Positions 52,024 to 58,774 of a stretch of 64,000 nucleotides of DNA are shown here, one piece after another. The translations under genes and the position numbers were made by a program. This DNA comes from Frigoribacterium sp. SL97. Its GTDB lineage: Bacteria > Actinomycetota > Actinomycetes > Actinomycetales > Microbacteriaceae. The stretch is from assembly GCF_026625765.1 (NCBI RefSeq), contig NZ_CP113062.1, forward strand, positions 310,001 through 374,000, read 5' to 3'. The notes beneath the pieces were generated by a model. That model did no database searches. It was given only the letters and a program-made list of their open reading frames with translations, and was not told the origin of the DNA. Position 1 is the first letter of the stretch. The number at the start of each line of letters is the position of its first letter.

Positions 52024-53541
52024 TCAGTTCGTCGGGGGGACGTCGCGTGCCGCGAGCGTCATCAGGGTGTCCTGGGTGGCGTCGGCCGCGGCGACCTCGC
52101 CGGCGACGACTCCGTCGCGCATCACGAGGATGCGGTCGCTCATGCCCATCACCTCGGGCAGTTCGCTGCTGACCATCACGACCGCGCCTCCTGCGTCGGT
52201 GATGCGGTTCACCAGCTCGTAGATCTCGACCTTCGCGCCGACGTCGACGCCACGGGTCGGCTCGTCGAGCAGCAGCACCGTCGAACCGGCGATGATCCAG
52301 CGGCCGAACACGGCCTTCTGCTGGTTGCCGCCGGACAGCGAGCCGATCTCCTGGTCGATGTCGCGCATGCGGATCCGCAGGGTCGAGGCGACCTCGTCGG
52401 CCTTCGCACGCTGGCCGGCGAAGTCGACCAGGCCGCCCTTCGCGCTGCTGGCGAGCGTCGCGTAGCCGAGGTTGTCGTTGACGGAGGCGCCCAGCACGAG
52501 CCCCTGCGCCTTCCTGTCCTCGGGAACGTGGCCGACGCCCGCGGCGATGGCCCCGGCGACGTCGCCTTTCTTGAGGCGCTTGCCGCGCACGGTCACGCTG
52601 CCCGAGTCGTACTTGTCGACCCCGGCGATCGCGCGGACGACCTCGGTGCGACCGGCGCCGACGAGCCCGGCGATGCCGAGCACCTCGCCCGCCCGCACGT
52701 CGAACGAGACGTCGCGGAAGACCGACCCGGTCAGGCCGCGGACCTCGAGCACGACGGGGGAGTCGCCCTCGCTGCCGGGCGTGCGCGGGTACTGGTGCTC
52801 GATGTCGCGGCCGACCATCAGGCGGACGAGTTCGTCCTCGCCGGTCGACGCGGGCACCTCGGCGACGAACGCGCCGTCGCGCAGCACGGCCACGGTGTCG
52901 CCGATCTCGGCGATCTCGTCGAGGTGGTGGCTGATGAACAGCATGCCGACGCCGCGGGCGCGCAGCTGCTCGACGACGCGGAAGAGGATCTCGGTCTCGT
53001 GCCGGGTCAGCGCCGCGGTCGGCTCGTCGAGGATCAGGATGCGCGCGTCGATGCTCAGCGCCTTCGCGATCTCGACCAGCTGCTGACGGGCGATGCCGAG
53101 CTCGCCGACCTTCTGGTCGACGTCGACGTCGAGCCCGATCAGGTCGAGGGCCGCACGGGCGCGCTTCTTGAGCTCCTTGCGGTCGACCAGGCCGAACCGC
53201 GTGGGGAACCGCCCCATCATCACGTTCTCGGCGACGCTGAGCGACGCGACGAGGTTGAGCTCTTGGTGGATCGTCGCGATGCCGAGCTTCTCGGCGGCGT
53301 GCGTGTTCGGCAGGTGGACGGCCTCGCCGTCGACCAGCACGCGGCCGGCGTCGGGCTGGTACACGCCCGACATCATCTTGATCAGGGTGGACTTGCCGGC
53401 GCCGTTCTCACCGAGCAGCACCTGCACCCGGCCGGGCCGGACGTGCACGGTGACGTCGTCGATGACCCGCACGGGGCCGAACGACTTGCTGACGTTCTCG
53501 AGCGTGAGCAGGGGGCGATCGTCGTCGATCGAATGGGGCAT
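52024..53541 (-). CDS. rbsA: Ribose ABC transporter, double ATP-binding subunit
   Basis: 505 residues with two ABC domains. In the first, Walker A is LLGENGAGKSTLIKMM, the signature is IARQQLVEIAKAL-like and Walker B is ILILDEPTAAL. The second domain has the degenerate GLVGAGRTEVVRAI P-loop, SGGNQQKAVFGRWI and LLLDEPTRGVDVGAK, as normal for this family. It starts three bases after the regulator's stop, with CAGGAA inside the regulator's coding end. A stretch at 52185 resembles the dispersed repeat but codes for conserved residues. Confidence 0.95.
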   Translation of the reverse strand: MPHSIDDDRPLLTLENVSKSFGPVRVIDDVTVHVRPGRVQVLLGENGAGKSTLIKMMSGVYQPDAGRVLVDGEAVHLPNTHAAEKLGIATIHQELNLVASLSVAENVMMGRFPTRFGLVDRKELKKRARAALDLIGLDVDVDQKVGELGIARQQLVEIAKALSIDARILILDEPTAALTRHETEILFRVVEQLRARGVGMLFISHHLDEIAEIGDTVAVLRDGAFVAEVPASTGEDELVRLMVGRDIEHQYPRTPGSEGDSPVVLEVRGLTGSVFRDVSFDVRAGEVLGIAGLVGAGRTEVVRAIAGVDKYDSGSVTVRGKRLKKGDVAGAIAAGVGHVPEDRKAQGLVLGASVNDNLGYATLASSAKGGLVDFAGQRAKADEVASTLRIRMRDIDQEIGSLSGGNQQKAVFGRWIIAGSTVLLLDEPTRGVDVGAKVEIYELVNRITDAGGAVVMVSSELPEVMGMSDRILVMRDGVVAGEVAAADATQDTLMTLAARDVPPTN

Positions 53542-53544
53542 GGG

Positions 53545-54699
53545 TCAGTTCCTGCCGAGGGGTCGGGGTGGGGTGGGGTCGGTCGGTTCCGTGGGGTCGG
53601 TCGGGTCCTTCGGGGACGAGGAGGCGCGGGTCGCGGTGGACTCGCGCGTCGCCGTGGTGCCGCTCGCGGATCCGCGACCCGCGCCTCCTGCGGTTCCGCC
53701 GGAGGCGCGGGTCGTCGACTCGCGGACGATCAGTTCGCTGGGCAGCACGACCGAGTCGGGCGTGCGCCCGTCGATGACCTCGTGCAGCAGCTGGACGGCG
53801 ATGCGGCCCATCTCCTCGACGCTGTGCGCGATGACGGTGAGGGCCGGGTCGAGCAGCGAGAACCACTCGATGTCGTCGAACGCGACGACCGAGACGTCGG
53901 TGCCCATGCGCATGCCGAGCCGGTTGAGCATGGCGATGGCGCCGACGGCCATGAGGCTGTCGGCCGCGAGCAGGGCGGTCGGCGGCTCGTCGAGCTCGAA
54001 CAGGGCGTGCACGGCGGCCGAGCCACTGGCGGACTGGAAGTCGCCGACGTAGACCAGGTCGGGATCGGTGCTGAGGCCGAGTTCGGCGACGGCCGCGGTC
54101 CAGGCCTCGAGTCGCTCGCGCCCGGTCGAGACGCTCTGCGGGCCCGCGACGTACCCGACGCGCTCGTGACCGAGGTCGACGAGGTGCTGCACGGCGGCCC
54201 GGATGCCGGGGATGCTGTCGGTCGTCACGCTCGGCACGTCGACGCCCGGGATCGTGCGGTCGACGAACACCGTCGGCACCTCACGGGCGAGCAGCGAGTC
54301 GATGCTGGCGGAGTCGGTGCCCTGCGGGGCGACGATGACGCCGTCGACGCGACGCGAGATGAGGGTGTCGAGGTAGCGGTCCTGCTGCTCGCGGTTCTCG
54401 TTGGCGTTGCCGAGGAGGGTGACGTAGCCGAGTTCGAGCAACGACTGCTCTATGGTGTGGGCGAGGTCGGCGAAGAACGGGTTGCGGACGTCGGACACGA
54501 GCAGGCCGACCGTGTCGGAGCGGGTCGAGCGCAGGGCACGAGCCTGCGCGTTCGGCCGGAAGTCGAGCTCGCGCACGGCCCGTTCGACCTGGGCCCGGGA
54601 CTCGGCGGAGGTGGCCGGGTTGCCCGACAGCACGCGCGAGGCCGTCGCCGCCGAGACGCCGGCGCGCTGCGCCACGTCCCTGATCGTCACGGTGTTCAT
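53545..54699 (-). CDS. rbsR: LacI-family regulator of the ribose operon
   Basis: 384 residues. N-terminal HTH TIRDVAQRAGVSAATASRVL and hinge FRPNAQARALRS; sugar-binding core with VGLLVSDVRNPFFADLAHTI, VVAFDDIEWFSLLDPALTVI and LPSELIVRESTTR. The normal family end is near residue 335. The last 50 or so residues are Thr/Ser/Gly/Pro repeats built from dispersed-repeat copies (53619, 53676, 53700) and a PTDPTEPTDPTPP tract. First gene of the rbs operon; it probably represses its own promoter and is released by ribose. Confidence 0.88.
   Translation of the reverse strand: MNTVTIRDVAQRAGVSAATASRVLSGNPATSAESRAQVERAVRELDFRPNAQARALRSTRSDTVGLLVSDVRNPFFADLAHTIEQSLLELGYVTLLGNANENREQQDRYLDTLISRRVDGVIVAPQGTDSASIDSLLAREVPTVFVDRTIPGVDVPSVTTDSIPGIRAAVQHLVDLGHERVGYVAGPQSVSTGRERLEAWTAAVAELGLSTDPDLVYVGDFQSASGSAAVHALFELDEPPTALLAADSLMAVGAIAMLNRLGMRMGTDVSVVAFDDIEWFSLLDPALTVIAHSVEEMGRIAVQLLHEVIDGRTPDSVVLPSELIVRESTTRASGGTAGGAGRGSASGTTATRESTATRASSSPKDPTDPTEPTDPTPPRPLGRN
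53619..53713. repeat. Three dispersed-repeat copies forming the end of the lacI-type gene
   Basis: An exact plus copy (53619-53632) and an exact minus copy (53676-53689) have arms of 17 bp that pair perfectly (GGAGGCGCGGGTCGCGG with its complement). A third plus copy, one base short, starts at 53701. All lie in the region coding for the regulator's extra C-terminal tail. Confidence 0.85.
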
Positions 54700-54749
54700 C
54701 GGGCTCTACCTCGTCGTAGTGGTGCGGGTCGCAGGGTGTTCGCCCGGCG

Positions 54750-54808
54750 TGGAATCGATTCCATGGAACCGATTCCACGAGAGTAGACGAGCCGCCCCCT
54801 CCTGTCAA
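54750..54808 (-). promoter_or_regulatory. rbs operon promoter with two tandem LacI-type operators
   Basis: On the minus strand TTGACA (54803-54808) and TACTCT (54780-54785) are 17 bases apart. Just downstream lie two abutting 14-bp operators, TGGAATCGATTCCA (54750-54763, perfect palindrome) and TGGAACCGATTCCA (54764-54777). They cover the start point. The arrangement implies autoregulation of the whole lacI-rbsACBKD operon. Confidence 0.85.
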
Positions 54809-54841
54809 CGCGAGCTGCCGCCGCCTCGTGATGCCTGCCGC

Positions 54842-54903
54842 TGCACCCGGTTTCGAGCCGAACACCCGGTTGCAACCGGGTGCATCCTTCGAAACCGGGT
54901 GCA
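54842..54903. repeat. Nested double palindrome
   Basis: Outer arms TGCACCCGGTTTCGA (54842-54856) and its exact complement (54889-54903) enclose a perfect 20-bp palindrome, CACCCGGTTGCAACCGGGTG (54863-54882). It lies upstream of the rbs promoter and may form a cruciform. Confidence 0.85.
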
Positions 54904-54923
54904 TCGCGACGCAGGACGCCCCC

Positions 54924-55008
54924 GAGGAGGCGCGGTGCCCGACCCAGCCGCCCCGCGCCTCCTCGTCCCCCCGCGCCCACTCCCGACCCAGCTGCCCGCG
55001 CCTCCTCG
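54924..55008. repeat. Cluster of three variant dispersed repeats
   Basis: GAGGAGGCGCGG (54924-54935) pairs with CCGCGCCTCCTC (54953-54964). A further minus copy is at 54995-55008. Together with neighbouring hairpins they fill the 520-base gap between the lacI-type gene and rplI. Confidence 0.7.
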
Positions 55009-55050
55009 CCCCCCGCTCGTCCGGCCCGGCCCACCCCCTCCCGGCGCGCC

Positions 55051-55116
55051 CATGAACCCCGTTCACGACGATGAACCACGGTGCACCGGGGTTCATCGTC
55101 GGAAACGGGGTTCATG
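55051..55116. repeat. Long hairpin, 27-bp arms with two mismatches
   Basis: Arms 55051-55077 and 55090-55116. The loop contains the palindrome CGGTGCACCG. Arm sequence GAACCCCGTT and the closing GAACC match the hairpin at 48504, so the two are members of one family. Confidence 0.8.
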
Positions 55117-55157
55117 GCGCCCCCCCCGGCCGAAGCCCGCACACCCGAGCACGCAGA

Positions 55158-55191
55158 AGAGCGGCGGCCCCCCGAGGGGGACCGCCGCTCT
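55158..55191 (-). terminator. Terminator of the rpsF-ssb-rpsR-rplI operon
   Basis: Stem AGAGCGGCGG/CCGCCGCTCT, extended by C6/G5, starting about 31 bases after the rplI stop. It is followed on the minus strand by TCTGCG, with no strong U-tract. Confidence 0.75.
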
Positions 55192-55222
55192 CGCGTACAG
55201 CAGGCGCCGAGGCGCCGGGGTG

Positions 55223-55675
55223 CTACTTGGCCGAGACGACCGTCAGCGTGATCGTCGCGATGACGTCCTCGCGCAGGCGGAGGGTGGCTTCGTGCTCACC
55301 CGTCACCTTGATGGTCGTGGGGATCTCGACCTTGCGCTTGTCGATCGTCGCGACACCCTGGGCGGTGACCGCGTCGGCGACGTCGGCCGGGCGGACCGAG
55401 CCGAACAGACGGCCGTCGGCACCGGTCTTCACCGTGAGACGGATCTTCTGGGCCTCGAGGCGCTGCTTGAGGTCATGGGCCTCTTCGATCGTCTTGAGCT
55501 CGCGGGTCTCGCGGGCCGTGCGGATCTGAGCGACCTGCTTCTCGCCACCGCGGCTCCACGCCACGGCGAAGCCCTGGGGCACCAGGTAGTTGCGGGCGTA
55601 GCCGTTCTTGACGTCGACGACGTCACCGGCGGAACCGAGGCCGGAGACCTCGTGGGTCAGGATTACCTTCGACAT
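55223..55675 (-). CDS. rplI: 50S ribosomal protein L9
   Basis: 150 residues. The N-terminal rRNA-binding domain VILTHEVSGLGSAGDVVDVK and NGYARNYLVPQGFAV is joined by a long helix to the C-terminal domain, including LFGSVRPADVADAV. Last gene of the rpsF operon; normal length. Confidence 0.97.
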   Translation of the reverse strand: MSKVILTHEVSGLGSAGDVVDVKNGYARNYLVPQGFAVAWSRGGEKQVAQIRTARETRELKTIEEAHDLKQRLEAQKIRLTVKTGADGRLFGSVRPADVADAVTAQGVATIDKRKVEIPTTIKVTGEHEATLRLREDVIATITLTVVSAK

Positions 55676-55689
55676 GGTGGTCCTTCCGA

Positions 55690-55950
55690 TCAGCGGCCGG
55701 AGCCGGCGTAGGGGAGGAGCGCCATCTCACGGGCGTTCTTCACGGCACGGGCGATGAGGCGCTGCTCCTGGACGGAGACGCCGGTGATGCGACGGGCGCG
55801 GATCTTTCCACGCTCCGAGATGAACTTGCGCAGGGTCGCGACGTCTTTGTAGTCGATGACACCGACGCGGATCGACTTCGCGGGCGCGGCGTTCTTGCCG
55901 CCCTTACCGCGGAGGGGCTTGCGGCGGTCGCCGCTGCTCTTTCCAGCCAT
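55690..55950 (-). CDS. rpsR: 30S ribosomal protein S18
   Basis: 86 residues. The core IDYKDVATLRKFISERGKI, RARRITGVSVQEQRLIARAV and KNAREMALLPY is diagnostic. No CxxC zinc pair is visible near the start, so this is the zinc-free form. Between ssb and rplI. Confidence 0.97.
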   Translation of the reverse strand: MAGKSSGDRRKPLRGKGGKNAAPAKSIRVGVIDYKDVATLRKFISERGKIRARRITGVSVQEQRLIARAVKNAREMALLPYAGSGR

Positions 55951-56001
55951 TGGTTTCTACTTTCGATGAATGAAGAAGTACTAAAAGGGGAACGGCGAGG
56001 C

Positions 56002-56577
56002 CTAGAAGGGCGTCTCGTCGTTGTAGGTGCCGTTGCCACCGGGGGTGTTCCACACGTCGCCGCCAGAGGTGTTGCCACCCTGCTGGCCGCCGGCGGGCTG
56101 ACCCCACGGCTCTTGCGCCTGACCGCCGCCGACCTGAGCCGGCTGGCCACCACGGTTGCCACCGCCGTTGCCGCCCCCGAAGGAGCCGCCACCGGCAGCG
56201 CCGTCGCGGGAGGACGCGGCGCGCGTCACCTGAGCGGTCGCGTAACGCAGCGAGGGGCCGATCTCGTCGATCTCGAGCTCCATGCTGGTGCGCTTCTCGC
56301 CCTCTTTGGTCTCGTACGAGCGCTGCTTGAGTCGGCCCTGAGCGATGACCCGGCTGCCCTTGGTGAGGCTGCTGGCCACGTGCTCGCCGAACTCGCGCCA
56401 CACGCTGGCACGGAGGAAGAGCGCCTCGCCGTCCTTCCACTCGTTCGACGCGCGGTCGAACGTGCGGGGGGTCGACGCGATGGTGAAGTTCGCGACCGCG
56501 AGCCCGTTCTGCGTGTACCGCAGCTCGGGGTCACTGGTGAGGTTCCCCACCACTGTGATGACGGTCTCGCCAGCCAT
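56002..56577 (-). CDS. ssb: Single-stranded DNA-binding protein
   Basis: 191 residues from ATG 56577. The OB fold (VITVVGNLTSDPELRYTQNG, FLRASVWREFGEHVASSL, GRLKQRSYETKEGEKRTSME) occupies about 1-115. A Gly/Gln-rich linker and the acidic tip NDETPF for partner binding follow. It is the operon member that coats ssDNA at forks. Confidence 0.95.
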   Translation of the reverse strand: MAGETVITVVGNLTSDPELRYTQNGLAVANFTIASTPRTFDRASNEWKDGEALFLRASVWREFGEHVASSLTKGSRVIAQGRLKQRSYETKEGEKRTSMELEIDEIGPSLRYATAQVTRAASSRDGAAGGGSFGGGNGGGNRGGQPAQVGGGQAQEPWGQPAGGQQGGNTSGGDVWNTPGGNGTYNDETPF

Positions 56578-56581
56578 CGGA

Positions 56582-56980
56582 CTACTCGGCAGCCTTCTCG
56601 GCGGCGGGAGCAGCCGGGGCGGCAGCGGCGTTGGCGGCCTTGCGGGCGGCCTTCTCGTCGCTGACCTTCTTGGCGGCGGCGACCATGGCGATCGCCTCTT
56701 CGGCACGCAGGACCTTGGTGCGCAGCACGGCCTCGGAGAGACCCAGCTGGCGGTCGAGCTCGACCGTGGCGGCCGAGTTCGAGGTCAGGTTGACGACGGC
56801 GTAGATGCCCTCGGTCTTCTTGTTGATCTCGTAGGCCAGGCGACGACGTCCCCAGATGTCCACGTTGTCGATCGTTCCGCCATCGTTGCGGATGACGTTG
56901 AGGAACTTGTCCAAGCTCGGGGCGACGGTGCGCTCATCGATCTCGGGGTCCAGGATGACCATCAGTTCGTACTGGTGCAT
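56582..56980 (-). CDS. rpsF: 30S ribosomal protein S6
   Basis: 132 residues from ATG 56980, behind a strong AAGGAGGTG; the upstream in-frame start lacks one. MHQYELMVILDPEIDERTV, IDNVDIWGRRRLAYEINKK and EGIYAVVNLTS are conserved. The C-terminus is an Ala/Pro/Lys tail, as is common in actinobacteria. First gene of the operon. Confidence 0.96.
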   Translation of the reverse strand: MHQYELMVILDPEIDERTVAPSLDKFLNVIRNDGGTIDNVDIWGRRRLAYEINKKTEGIYAVVNLTSNSAATVELDRQLGLSEAVLRTKVLRAEEAIAMVAAAKKVSDEKAARKAANAAAAPAAPAAEKAAE

Positions 56981-57140
56981 GACTAACCCACCTCCTTCGG
57001 ACTTAACGGTCACAGACGGTCTGTGACAGGAGGGTGTTCATGACGTGGCGCCGCCGTGAGGCGGACGCAACCTTCCCAGCGTAGCCGAGCGCGCCTCCTG
57101 AATCAATGCCAGGGCGGCGGTCGCCGGTCCCCGAGAGCCG

Positions 57141-57154
57141 AGGAGGCGCGGGTC
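57141..57154 (+). repeat. Dispersed repeat, exact copy between cca and rpsF
   Basis: Lies 18 bases beyond the cca stop. A variant minus copy begins near 57089, so the two form an inverted pair about 50 bases apart between the cca end and the rpsF promoter region. Confidence 0.75.
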
Positions 57155-57171
57155 GACACTCGTATGGCTGG

Positions 57172-58611
57172 TTACGCCCCGGCGCTCTCGCGTGCGTTCC
57201 ACCAGGCCAGCAGGCGCTCGGTGGCGACCTCGGCGCCCAGCGGCCCCTCTTCGGTCCGCAGCTCGAGGAGGAAGCGGTAGGCCTCGCCGACCTCGCGGCT
57301 CGGGCCGATGCCGAGCACGCGTTGGATGTCGTCGCCGTCGAGGTCGGGCCGCAGCGAGTCGATCTCTTCACGCTCCCGCAGCTCGGCGATCCGCGCCTCG
57401 AGGTCGTCGTAGGCGAAGCCGAGCCGGTCGGCCTTGCGGCGGTTGCGCGTGGTCACGTCGGCGCGGGTGAGCATGTGCAACCGCTCGAGCTGGTCACCGG
57501 CGTCGCGGACGTACCGGCGCACGGCCGAGTCGGTCCAGGCGCCCTCGGTGTAGCCGAAGAAGCGGAGGTGCAGCTCGATCAGCCGGGACACGGCGCCGAT
57601 GGTGTCGTTGTCGAAGCGCAGCGTCTTCAACCGCTTCTTGGCGAGCTTGGCGCCGACGACGTCGTGGTGGTGGAAGGTGACGACGCCGCCCGGCTCGAGG
57701 CGCCGCGTGGCGGGCTTGCCGCAGTCGTGCAGCAGGGCCGCCAGGCGCAGCGTGAGGTCGGGTGCCTCGCCCGGGTGCCGCTCGCGCTCGTAGCCGATGG
57801 CCTGGTCGAGCACGGTGAGGCTGTGCTCGTACACGTCCTTGTGGTGGTGGTGCTCGTCGACCTCGAGGCGCATGGCCGCGAGCTCGGGCACGACATGGTC
57901 GGCGAGCCCGGTGTCGACCAACAGCCGGACACCGTCTCGGGGGGTTTCGGTCTTGAGCAGCTTCGACAGCTCGTCGGCGACCCGCTCGACCGAGACGATC
58001 GAGAGGGTCTCGGCCCGGGCGGTCATCGCCTCGCGCACCTCGTCCGACACCGTGAAGCCGAGCTGCGCCGTGAACCGGGCGGCCCGCATCATGCGCAGGG
58101 GGTCGTCGCGGAACGAGTCGACCGCGGTGCCCGGGGTGGCGAGCCGCGCCTCCAGCAGGTCGTCGACACCGCCGGACGGGTCGACGAGCACGCGCTGGGG
58201 CAGACGCAACGCCATCGAGTTGACCGTGAAGTCGCGACGGACCAGGTCGCCCTCGAGCGTGTCGCCGAACTCGACGACGGGCTTGCGGGTCTCTCCGTCG
58301 TAGACGTCGCTGCGGTACGTGGTGATCTCGACGGTCTCGCCGTCGACGCGGGCGGCGATCGTGCCGAACGCGCGGCCGACGTCCCAGTGCGCCTCGGCGA
58401 GGGGGACGACGATCGCCAGGATCTCGTCGGGGTCGGCGTCGGTCGTGAAGTCGAGGTCGTTGACCGGGCGGCCGATGAAGGCGTCGCGCACCGGACCGCC
58501 GACGAGGGCGAGCTCGTGACCGGCCGCGGCGAACGCGGCGGCGAGCTTCTCGATGCGGGGGGTGGCGGCCAGATCGTCCAGTCGCTGCAGGGCCCGTGCG
58601 ACGCTGTCCAT
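57172..58611 (-). CDS. cca: CCA tRNA nucleotidyltransferase with HD domain
   Basis: 479 residues from ATG 58611. The class II nucleotidyltransferase head has LVGGPVRDAFIGRPVNDLDF, the metal-binding DLDFTTDADP and RRDFTVNSMALRL, then DDPLRMMRAARF. A C-terminal HD domain follows (VYEHSLTVLDQAI, LAALLHDCGKPATR). It adds or repairs the CCA end of tRNAs. As in other actinobacteria it is divergent from the murJ-linked gene. A much longer in-frame extension upstream is non-coding. Confidence 0.94.
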   Translation of the reverse strand: MDSVARALQRLDDLAATPRIEKLAAAFAAAGHELALVGGPVRDAFIGRPVNDLDFTTDADPDEILAIVVPLAEAHWDVGRAFGTIAARVDGETVEITTYRSDVYDGETRKPVVEFGDTLEGDLVRRDFTVNSMALRLPQRVLVDPSGGVDDLLEARLATPGTAVDSFRDDPLRMMRAARFTAQLGFTVSDEVREAMTARAETLSIVSVERVADELSKLLKTETPRDGVRLLVDTGLADHVVPELAAMRLEVDEHHHHKDVYEHSLTVLDQAIGYERERHPGEAPDLTLRLAALLHDCGKPATRRLEPGGVVTFHHHDVVGAKLAKKRLKTLRFDNDTIGAVSRLIELHLRFFGYTEGAWTDSAVRRYVRDAGDQLERLHMLTRADVTTRNRRKADRLGFAYDDLEARIAELREREEIDSLRPDLDGDDIQRVLGIGPSREVGEAYRFLLELRTEEGPLGAEVATERLLAWWNARESAGA

Positions 58612-58633
58612 GACGAAACAGCTTGCCACAGCC

Positions 58634-58647
58634 GAGGAGGCGCGGGC
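58634..58647 (+). repeat. Variant dispersed repeat in the cca/murJ-operon spacer
   Basis: GAGGAGGCGCGGGCTG differs from the core at its 3' end. It lies between the divergent cca gene and the murJ operon. Confidence 0.6.
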
Positions 58648-58724
58648 TGAGTCCCCGACGGCGCCTCGCGACCCCGTCGTCCCCCTCGCAGGCGCTTCGC
58701 CGCTGCTTCTTGGTCGGCGTTGCC

Positions 58725-58730
58725 TAGACT
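58725..58730 (+). promoter_or_regulatory. Candidate -10 (TAGACT) of the murJ operon
   Basis: Fifty bases before ATG 58775; no convincing -35 was found at 16-18 bases. The identical hexamer serves the leaderless gene at 19860. Confidence 0.4.
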
Positions 58731-58774
58731 CGGCATGCTCGAACGGCCCCTGTCGCCGTCGACACCTGACGCCT

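Noticed and set aside
52180..52200. Another coding copy of the dispersed repeat in rbsA
   Set aside because: Only a partial match, and the encoded residues (DAGGAVVMVSSE) are conserved family sequence, so chance is enough.
51337..54786. 1149-codon plus-strand frame across rbsC, rbsA and the regulator
   Set aside because: Antisense shadow of conserved transporter genes.
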